This document shows positions 58,134 through 64,000 of a stretch of 64,000 bases of DNA, piece after piece (position 1 is the first letter of the stretch; every line of letters starts with the position of its first letter). Origin of the DNA: Robertmurraya dakarensis. GTDB lineage: Bacteria; Bacillota; Bacilli; Bacillales; Cytobacillaceae. The notes under the pieces were generated by a model. The model was not told where the DNA came from. It was given only the letters and a program-made list of their open reading frames with translations, and did no database searches. Made by a program: the position numbers and the translations under genes. Location: NCBI RefSeq assembly GCF_900156875.1, contig NZ_LT707409.1, positions 2,408,244 to 2,472,243 on the forward strand, read 5' to 3'.

Positions 58134-58397
58134 TTATATGAAGAGATAAACAATGACCGCTAACTCGGCTATAGTGAGTGCCGGCAATCCCCATTTAAAC
58201 TGATTATGTTTTGTTTTGTGCCTGAACCATTTCATTCCAGCAAAAGCTCCTAACGCTCCTCCAATGAAGGACACCGTCCATAAAGTTCTTTCTGAGATAC
58301 GGTACTCATTACGCCTTGCTTTTCTTTTATCTATGTACATTAAAGACAGTGCAATCCCATTGATCACCAGGATATACGCAATAAAATATGTAGACAT
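58134..58397 (-). CDS. ysdA: YsdA, DUF1294 membrane protein
   Basis: The function is unknown. The 87-aa protein has two or three membrane segments and the DUF1294 pattern MYIDKRKARRNEYRISERTLWTVSFIGGALGAFAGMKWFRHKTKHNQFKWGLP. I start at the ATG at 58397 (MSTYFIAYIL) after GGGGGAA, giving a length close to B. subtilis YsdA. It follows the rplT terminator. Confidence 0.88.
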   Translation of the reverse strand: MSTYFIAYILVINGIALSLMYIDKRKARRNEYRISERTLWTVSFIGGALGAFAGMKWFRHKTKHNQFKWGLPALTIAELAVIVYLFI

Positions 58398-58424
58398 TTT
58401 AAGTGTTCCCCCTAAAAGAATAAG

Positions 58425-58453
58425 AGCCACTCTCATTGAGAATGGCTCTAGTA
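58425..58453 (-). terminator. Terminator after rplT
   Basis: On the minus strand AGAGCCATTCTC and GAGAGTGGCTCT pair around AAT, followed by TATTCTTTT. Confidence 0.88.
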
Positions 58454-58467
58454 GTTAAGAAAGTCAA

Positions 58468-58827
58468 TTACTTTCCTAAGTTCATTTTAGCAACAGATGC
58501 TAATTCAGCAAATGCTTTTTCATCATTTACTGCTAAATCAGCAAGCATTTTGCGGTTTACTTCGATACCAGCAAGGCTTAATCCGTGCATTAAACGGCTG
58601 TAAGAAAGACCGTTCATACGAGCAGCTGCATTGATACGAGTAATCCATAGCTTACGGAAGTCGCGCTTCTTCTGGCGACGATCACGATAAGCATACATTA
58701 ATGATTTCATTACCTGTTGATTTGCAACTTTATATAATGTATGTTTTGAACCAAAATAACCTTTAGCTAATTTTAAAACTTTTTTACGACGTCTGCGAGT
58801 AACTGTACCGCCTTTTACACGTGGCAT
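58468..58827 (-). CDS. rplT: Ribosomal protein bL20
   Basis: L20 is an early 50S assembly protein that also represses its own operon. The 119-aa protein is typical: [33 protein letters not shown] at the start and [28 protein letters not shown] near the end. It is the last gene of infC-rpmI-rplT. Confidence 0.99.
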   Translation of the reverse strand: MPRVKGGTVTRRRRKKVLKLAKGYFGSKHTLYKVANQQVMKSLMYAYRDRRQKKRDFRKLWITRINAAARMNGLSYSRLMHGLSLAGIEVNRKMLADLAVNDEKAFAELASVAKMNLGK

Positions 58828-58854
58828 AGTTTTTCCCTCCTATATTTCGGAATA

Positions 58855-59055
58855 TTACTTTAGGTTTGTTAATAAGTTACGGATACGTTTGTAATCTCCT
58901 GAAGAAACAATAGCTCCCTTGCGAAGTTTACGCTTTTGCTTAGTAGATTTGTTAGCAAATAAGTGGCTTGTATAAGCATGTGAACGCTTCAGTTTACCAG
59001 ATCCTGTTCTCTTGAAACGCTTAGCAGCGCCACGGTGAGTTTTCATTTTTGGCAT
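58855..59055 (-). CDS. rpmI: Ribosomal protein bL35
   Basis: The 66-aa basic protein begins [20 protein letters not shown] and continues [25 protein letters not shown], the L35 signature. It lies between infC and rplT with short gaps. Confidence 0.99.
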   Translation of the reverse strand: MPKMKTHRGAAKRFKRTGSGKLKRSHAYTSHLFANKSTKQKRKLRKGAIVSSGDYKRIRNLLTNLK

Positions 59056-59076
59056 TATGGGATTCCTCCTTGTTTA

Positions 59077-59592
59077 TTACTTCTCGTTTTTTGGAGCAAG
59101 CATCATGAACATGCTTCTTCCGTCCATTTTTGGATACGATTCAACAGTAGCAACCTCTTTGCAAGCAACTGCGAAACGATCCAGAACACGTTGACCAATT
59201 TCTTTATGTGTAATCGCACGACCTTTAAATCGGATCGAAGCTTTTACCTTATCGCCTTTTTCTAAAAACTTAATGGCATTACGTAACTTCGTATTAAAGT
59301 CATGCTCATCAATTGAAGGACTAAGACGAACTTCTTTAACATTAATGATCTTTTGGTTTTTACGTGCTTCTTTTTCTTTCTTCTGCTGTTCGAATTTGAA
59401 CTTACCATAGTCCATAATACGGGCTACTGGCGGCTTTGCACTCGGCGCAACCAGAACAAGATCAAGATTTACACGTGTAGCAATCTCAAGTGCTTCATTC
59501 TTTGATTTAATTCCTAATTGCTCGCCATTTTGGTCAATAAGACGAACTTCGCGGGCACGAATACCCTCGTTTAACAACATGTCTTTGCTAAT
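59077..59592 (-). CDS. infC: Translation initiation factor IF-3 (ATT start)
   Basis: IF-3 monitors start-codon choice on the 30S subunit. The best start is an ATT at 59592, giving 171 aa beginning [20 protein letters not shown], with GGAGGTG about seven bases upstream. An ATG 12 bases further in (59580) has worse spacing. An ATT start fits known infC genes, where IF-3 represses its own non-standard start. The N domain (to about 75) and C domain ([39 protein letters not shown]) are complete. Confidence 0.94.
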   Translation of the reverse strand: MSKDMLLNEGIRAREVRLIDQNGEQLGIKSKNEALEIATRVNLDLVLVAPSAKPPVARIMDYGKFKFEQQKKEKEARKNQKIINVKEVRLSPSIDEHDFNTKLRNAIKFLEKGDKVKASIRFKGRAITHKEIGQRVLDRFAVACKEVATVESYPKMDGRSMFMMLAPKNEK

Positions 59593-59734
59593 AGTTAGAC
59601 ACCTCCAAGGTTTATTACGAACACAGCGTTTGAGTCAAGAAAGTCTCACATATAAAAGATTTTATAATAGCACCGACCCATTTCATCACATGACTCAAGC
59701 TTGATACGCAGTAGTTAACATTCTTTTTACAAAT

Positions 59735-59872
59735 AAAAAAGTGCGGATGAAAACACCCACACTTACGAAGTCAAAAGTAAAAAAATTGTTCGTAAAACCT
59801 GCCAACTGCTTTATGCGTCAATCAGGTGAGAAGCGGGTGCTTCTTCTTTTCCTCAAACTCGTATTCAATTCC
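59735..59872 (-). promoter_or_regulatory. L20-type leader of infC-rpmI-rplT
   Basis: The minus strand has AGAAGCACCCGCTTCTCACC, CAGTTGGCAGG and a terminator GTGTGGGTG/CATCCGCAC followed by TTTTTT at 59735-59763. This layout matches the Bacillus L20 autoregulatory leader, where L20 binding promotes termination. Together with the promoter it explains most of the gap 59593-60000. Confidence 0.85.
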
Positions 59873-59878
59873 TAACTA

Positions 59879-59907
59879 CTTTAACACAAACCATGAAGCT
59901 ATGTCAA
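59879..59907 (-). promoter_or_regulatory. infC operon promoter, sigma-A
   Basis: On the minus strand TTGACA, 17 bases and TTAAAG, just before the leader RNA. The -35 is perfect and the -10 weak. Confidence 0.65.
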
Positions 59908-60000
59908 ATCGACACTTTGTATCGCAACAAAAATTAGTGTAACAAAAATATGTGCCGTTGACAATAGCTTTTTTTCAAATAGCAAAACCTGCTAATTTTA

Positions 60001-61935
60001 TTATGCTCTTTTTACTTCTTTTCTCAAATCGGCAAGGAAGTCTGCGAAAGGAACCGTTTCAGACTTTTGTTCTCCATACTTACGAACGTTCACCGCATTC
60101 TCAGCAACTTCATTATCCCCTACTACAAGCATGTATGGAATTTTTTGCATTTGTGCTTCACGAATTTTATAACCCATTTTCTCATTTCGGCCGTCAAGTT
60201 CGACACGGAAGCCCGCAGCTTTTAATTCCTCTTTCACTTTTTGTGCATAATCAAAATGCACATCTGGAGATACCGGAATCACTTGAACTTGTACAGGAGC
60301 TAACCATGTTGGGAAGGCACCTTTGTACTCTTCAATTAGGAAGGCTACGAAACGTTCCATTGTTGAGACAACACCGCGGTGAATAACAACCGGACGATGC
60401 TGTTTACCGTCTTCACCAACATAGGTTAAATCAAAACGTTCAGGCAATAAGAAATCAAGCTGCACTGTTGATAAAGTTTCATCTTTTCCTAAAGCTGTCT
60501 TTACTTGAACATCCAGTTTAGGACCGTAGAACGCAGCTTCTCCTTCTGCCTCATAGTAGTCATGTCCCAGCTCGTCCATTGCTTCTTTCAGCATAGATTG
60601 CGCCTTATTCCACATTTCATCATCATCATAATATTTCTCCGTATCTTCTGGGTCACGATAAGATAGACGGAATGAGTAGTCATTTAAATCAAAGTCTTTA
60701 TATACTTCTAGGATCAAATGAACCACTCGCTTGAATTCTTCTTTAATCTGATCCGGACGAACAAAGATGTGTGCATCATTTAACGTCATGCCGCGAACAC
60801 GCTGCAGGCCAGATAATGCTCCTGACATTTCGTAGCGATGCATGGTACCTAATTCCGCAATACGAATCGGAAGTTCGCGATAACTGTGAATTCCGTTTTT
60901 GTAGATCATCATATGATGCGGGCAGTTCATTGGACGGAGAACCAGTTCTTCATTGTCCATTCCCATAACAGGGAACATATCCTCCTGGTAATGATCCCAG
61001 TGGCCAGAAGTTTTATATAACTCAACGTTCGCCATGACTGGTGTATAGACATGATCATAACCAAGACTTACTTCTTTATCGACAATATATCTTTCAACAA
61101 TACGACGGATCGTTGCGCCTTTTGGAAGCCATAAAGGCAAGCCTTGTCCAACTTTTTGAGAGTTTGTAAAAAGACTCAGCTCTTTTCCAATTTTACGATG
61201 ATCGCGTTCTTTTGCTTCTTCAAGAAGACGCAGATGTTCTGCAAGGTCTTCTTTCTTAAAGAAAGCCGTACCGTAAATTCGCTGCAGCATCTTATTGTCA
61301 CTGTTTCCGCGCCAATAAGCTCCGGCAATGCTAAGTAATTTAAATTCTTTAATTTTCCCAGTAGACGGAACATGGACGCCACGGCAAAGATCAAAGAAAT
61401 CACCTTGTTCATAAATCGTTACCGTCTCGTCTGCAGGAATCGCCTCGATTAGTTCGAGCTTGTATTCGTCACCAATTTCTTTATAAAGCTGGATTGCTTC
61501 ATCACGGCTTACTTCTTTACGAACAACTTCAATATTTTCATTAATAATTTTCTTCATTTCTTTCTCAATAAGCGGCAGATCTTCTGGTGTAATGGACTGA
61601 TCTAAATCAATATCGTAGTAGAATCCGCCTTCAATCACTGGTCCTACACCGAGCTTTACATTTTTGAATAATCTTTTGATGGCTTGTGCCATTAAGTGAG
61701 CTGTGCTGTGACGCAAAACTTCTAACGCTTCGTCACTTCCTTGTGTCACGATTTCAATAGCACCATCTTCATTAATTGGACGACGCAGATCGTACATGGC
61801 ACCGTTAAGTTTACCGGCGATTGCCTTTTTCTTTAGTCCGGGACTAATGGAAGCAGCAACTTCCTCAGTTGTCACACCTACAGGAAACTCCTTCACTGCT
61901 CCATCTGGAAACGATAATTTCACAACGTCTGACAT
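60001..61935 (-). CDS. thrS: Threonyl-tRNA synthetase
   Basis: ThrS charges tRNA-Thr and edits mis-acylated Ser. The 644-aa protein has an N-terminal TGS domain (about 1-63), the editing SAD domain with [10 protein letters not shown] near residue 74 and a later [10 protein letters not shown], class II core motifs ([39 protein letters not shown]) and the C-terminal anticodon-binding domain. It is controlled by a Thr T-box. Confidence 0.98.
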   Translation of the reverse strand: MSDVVKLSFPDGAVKEFPVGVTTEEVAASISPGLKKKAIAGKLNGAMYDLRRPINEDGAIEIVTQGSDEALEVLRHSTAHLMAQAIKRLFKNVKLGVGPVIEGGFYYDIDLDQSITPEDLPLIEKEMKKIINENIEVVRKEVSRDEAIQLYKEIGDEYKLELIEAIPADETVTIYEQGDFFDLCRGVHVPSTGKIKEFKLLSIAGAYWRGNSDNKMLQRIYGTAFFKKEDLAEHLRLLEEAKERDHRKIGKELSLFTNSQKVGQGLPLWLPKGATIRRIVERYIVDKEVSLGYDHVYTPVMANVELYKTSGHWDHYQEDMFPVMGMDNEELVLRPMNCPHHMMIYKNGIHSYRELPIRIAELGTMHRYEMSGALSGLQRVRGMTLNDAHIFVRPDQIKEEFKRVVHLILEVYKDFDLNDYSFRLSYRDPEDTEKYYDDDEMWNKAQSMLKEAMDELGHDYYEAEGEAAFYGPKLDVQVKTALGKDETLSTVQLDFLLPERFDLTYVGEDGKQHRPVVIHRGVVSTMERFVAFLIEEYKGAFPTWLAPVQVQVIPVSPDVHFDYAQKVKEELKAAGFRVELDGRNEKMGYKIREAQMQKIPYMLVVGDNEVAENAVNVRKYGEQKSETVPFADFLADLRKEVKRA

Positions 61936-62007
61936 GATATTTCCTCCCTAGTGTTATATCACAATGTATTTAGCTTAAACATAGGAACATTTTTACATAC
62001 AAAAAAC

Positions 62008-62303
62008 AAAAAACCCGCCCCTGGGAAAGGGACGAGTTATCATTTATTACAACACGTGGTTCCACCCTAATTCTCACTTTTTCAGACGAAAAAGTGACTT
62101 TAGAAATTAATATAACGGTTATACCCGTCAACCATTAATAAAGATGTTATTGTATCCAAACACCTTGTTCCTGATTGAAGTTTAGAGGTGGTAAGTATTC
62201 TATTCGTGTTAGGAAGGTTGCAGCCATGCCTTCCCTCTCTGAAAACCGTCATTTAGAATACCCTTGTCCTCATCAAGACTTTTACTATATTTAAGCTATT
62301 ATG
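62008..62303 (-). promoter_or_regulatory. Threonine-responsive T-box leader of thrS
   Basis: The minus strand has the T-box AGGGTGGAACCACGTG (around 62052-62067) and a terminator ACTCGTCCC/GGGGCGGGT at 62008-62038 with six T's. By alignment with the two other T-boxes here, whose specifiers directly precede ACCTC, the specifier is ACC (62190-62192), for threonine. Confidence 0.93.
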
Positions 62304-62309
62304 TACGTT

Positions 62310-62338
62310 ATTATAGTCGGTTAAAATTTGAAAAGCAA
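62310..62338 (-). promoter_or_regulatory. thrS promoter, sigma-A
   Basis: On the minus strand TTGCTT, 17 bases, TATAAT. Between it and ytxC is only a weak hairpin (TCCCTAT/ATAGGGA, 62403-62421). Confidence 0.8.
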
Positions 62339-62450
62339 GGTATTCTACCGTATTTTTTATACTTTAAGATAATAAAACTACTTCCTATGGTGTTCAAAGT
62401 TTCTCCCTATTTAATATAGGGAACCTCTCCTTATCACGAATCTCCTTTAT

Positions 62451-63344
62451 TCAAGGCTTGTCAATTGGCGAATTTTCTTTATCACTGTAATAAGAAAAGG
62501 AACCTTTTCGTTGGTAAAAGCTTGAGATGGGAAGCTTTACCACTCTTTCTTCAAAAATATTGCAGATCGTGCGGACAAGAGGCTGCTCACAATCATCACT
62601 GTATAAAAAAATCGTCGTCGGTGCGATAGATAAGAGCGGTGCAATTGTAACTGAATCAACATAAACTGGATGGTTGGAAATAAGCTTTCGATCAATCATA
62701 CGTACCAGTTCCATTCTTTTAATCTCATAAAATTGCTCGTCAAAAAATGTGACCCCGTCATCTAGCAGTAAATGGAGATGGTTAATTTTAGCATCCCGGC
62801 CCATCAAAAACTCCCTCAGAGTTTGAATAAACATTTGGTATTCCTGTTCCATTTTATACTCATCAATCGATATTTCCACGTACTTTTCCAATTGGTCCAT
62901 AAACGGTCGCATTCGAAAACGAACAAATGATTCGAAGGAAAAGGAAAGATGATCACGAAACATTTGATCAATAGCGTCTTGAAGTTCGCGATTCATATTC
63001 AAGCCATCAATTAAGGAAGCTAGCTCTACCCGGTTTCCTTCTAGTATTGATTGCATAATATCTAGGATTTGCTGTTGTTCTTCTTCATCGTCGTAATGAA
63101 ACTGTTCTTTAAGAATAAAGCGAAACCAGTCATTGAGCTTTATTTTTATTAAGAACTGAAAAAAGGCTTCTTTAGCAGCTGTTTCAATAACAGATTGACT
63201 ATTATCAATCTTCACTTTGCCTATATATTGATCTTCGATAAGAAGAATATTATCGCTGTTTAAATGAGATGGACCTAATTGCGTTTGAATATAATACTGA
63301 AATTTTTTCGCATCATCTATACTTTGGAAAATGATTTCAAGCAA
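62451..63344 (-). CDS. ytxC: Sporulation protein YtxC
   Basis: A cytosolic protein of unknown mechanism, assigned to sporulation. The 297-aa product starts at a TTG at 63344 (reading MLEIIFQSIDDAKKF), six bases after AGGGGGG; the eight-residue longer frame is unlikely. It is mostly helical and acidic, with FMRPFMDQLEKYVEISIDEYKMEQEYQMFIQTLREFL-like helices and a C-terminal SIAPTTIFLYSDDCEQPLVRTICNIFEERV. It lies between dnaI and thrS, as in B. subtilis, but with no ytxB beside it. Confidence 0.85.
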   Translation of the reverse strand: MLEIIFQSIDDAKKFQYYIQTQLGPSHLNSDNILLIEDQYIGKVKIDNSQSVIETAAKEAFFQFLIKIKLNDWFRFILKEQFHYDDEEEQQQILDIMQSILEGNRVELASLIDGLNMNRELQDAIDQMFRDHLSFSFESFVRFRMRPFMDQLEKYVEISIDEYKMEQEYQMFIQTLREFLMGRDAKINHLHLLLDDGVTFFDEQFYEIKRMELVRMIDRKLISNHPVYVDSVTIAPLLSIAPTTIFLYSDDCEQPLVRTICNIFEERVVKLPISSFYQRKGSFSYYSDKENSPIDKP

Positions 63345-63448
63345 CCATATCCCCCCTTGTAAAAACAATTTTCTGTTTTCATGTATATGGGGAACTTGGC
63401 CAAATTAGAAGTATTGTAACAAACTAGTAAAACTATATTTTCTTTCTA

Positions 63449-63485
63449 TAGAAAAAAGGGCATCGAAACTATGTTCGACAGCCCC
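63449..63485 (-). terminator. Terminator after dnaI
   Basis: On the minus strand GGGGCTGTCGAA and TTCGATGCCC pair imperfectly around CATAGT, followed by TTTTTTC. It lies between dnaI and ytxC. Confidence 0.82.
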
Positions 63486-63498
63486 AAATATCCATTCC

Positions 63499-64000
63499 CT
63501 ATCTTCTGCGGTTAGGTCCGTCAACCATAACCGGATCGGTCAAATATTTTATTCTTTCTAAAATCCGTCTAGCCTTCACCTTTTCTTGTTCTCCCCGTTG
63601 ACTATACGTTAAATGATGTTCGAGCTCTTCATAGTCAAAGTTAGAACTAAAGAAGGTTGGCAGGTTTTCCTGCATTCTAAATTGAAGGATTGGTCCGAGA
63701 ACCTCATCCCTTGTCCAACTAGACATCGTTTCCGCACCAATGTCATCAATCATTAATACTGGTTGTTTTTTGATCGTTTCAATTTTCTCATTTAAGGATG
63801 AATCTGCGATCGAGCTTTTCAGCTCTCTTAACAGCTCAGGGAAGTAAACAATCATGGATGAAACCTTTTTCTTTGCTAGTTCATTTGCGATTGCACCAAG
63901 CAAAAACGATTTTCCAACACCAAATTTCCCATAGAAATAAAGACCTTTTTGATTCCCGTCACGCTGATACTTTTCAACAAAGGCAGTCGCCCGGTCAACC
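63499..64000 (-). CDS. dnaI: DnaI, DnaC-type helicase loader (C-terminal part)
   Basis: DnaI loads the replicative helicase DnaC onto origins and restart sites. The window holds about 166 C-terminal residues; the 5' part is beyond the right edge. The visible part has Walker A YFYGKFGVGKS, Walker B PVLMIDDIGAE, a sensor-type FFSSNFDYEEL and the family C-terminus with RARRILERIKYLTDPVMVDG-like RRILERIKYLTDPV. The frame is open to the edge. Its N-terminal zinc domain cannot be checked. Confidence 0.95.
   Translation of the reverse strand, partial: VDRATAFVEKYQRDGNQKGLYFYGKFGVGKSFLLGAIANELAKKKVSSMIVYFPELLRELKSSIADSSLNEKIETIKKQPVLMIDDIGAETMSSWTRDEVLGPILQFRMQENLPTFFSSNFDYEELEHHLTYSQRGEQEKVKARRILERIKYLTDPVMVDGPNRRR

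Noticed and set aside
63499-63903. DnaI as a complete 134-aa protein
   Set aside because: The frame stays open to the window edge and the Walker A motif lies upstream of that internal start, so the gene is truncated by the window.

Overview
The window is chromosomal core DNA of a low-GC, endospore-forming member of the Bacillaceae. Spore genes (gerM, gerE, sspI, lonB, ytxC) are present. Gene order follows, almost gene for gene, the Bacillus subtilis hem - lon/clpX - ilv/leu - sdh - uvrC - etf/fad - mutS2 - phe - infC - thrS - dnaI stretch. Several genes differ from subtilis in content or place, so a relative such as Cytobacillus, Mesobacillus or Bacillus sensu lato is likelier than subtilis itself. 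That assignment is inference from memory of gene order. No IS element, prophage, integrase or CRISPR array was seen.

Most genes lie on the minus strand, so the text below runs with ascending coordinates and transcription usually runs the other way. 1-4346: tetrapyrrole genes hemA, hemX, hemC, hemD and the start of hemB, with an unusual structured gap between hemA and hemX. 4593-13021: ysxD-like membrane gene, the GTPase ysxC, the proteases lon and lonB, clpX and trigger factor. 13178-21509: ysoA, leuD, leuC, leuB, ilvC, ilvH, ilvB and a leucine T-box leader; leuA is missing from its usual place. 21779-22117: a tRNA-Arg unit with what looks like a decayed tRNA in front of it. 22209-27723: ysnB, ysnA, rph, gerM, racE, ysmB, gerE and ysmA. 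27846-31043: sdhCAB. 31394-35792: yslB, lysC with its lysine riboswitch, uvrC and trxA. 36051-41297: etfA, etfB, fadB, fadR and lcfA (fatty-acid degradation). 41493-48229: a new 27-aa membrane peptide, yshE, mutS2, polX, cvpA, zapA and rnhC. 48293-52919: pheT, pheS with a Phe T-box, and ysgA. 53146-58397: sspI, ysdC, a dimeric-type dUTPase, ysdB, a DASS symporter, a VTT-domain membrane protein and ysdA. 58468-63344: rplT, rpmI, infC with an L20-type leader, thrS with a Thr T-box, and ytxC. The window ends inside dnaI.

Regulation is unusually legible. There are three T-box leaders with readable specifiers (CTC Leu, TTC Phe, ACC Thr), an L-box, an L20 leader, and consensus-like promoters for sigma-A, sigma-F (lonB), sigma-K (gerE) and sigma-W (ysdB). 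FadR boxes lie before fadR and, unexpectedly, before the thioesterase gene ysmA. lysC carries an internal ribosome binding site for the aspartokinase beta subunit, and infC begins at an ATT codon.

No large new system is visible. The best leads for something undescribed are the structured RNA-like element between hemA and hemX, the double-hairpin leader of sspI, the leuA-less junction in the branched-chain operon, the decayed tRNA upstream of tRNA-Arg, and the small peptide coupled to yshE.
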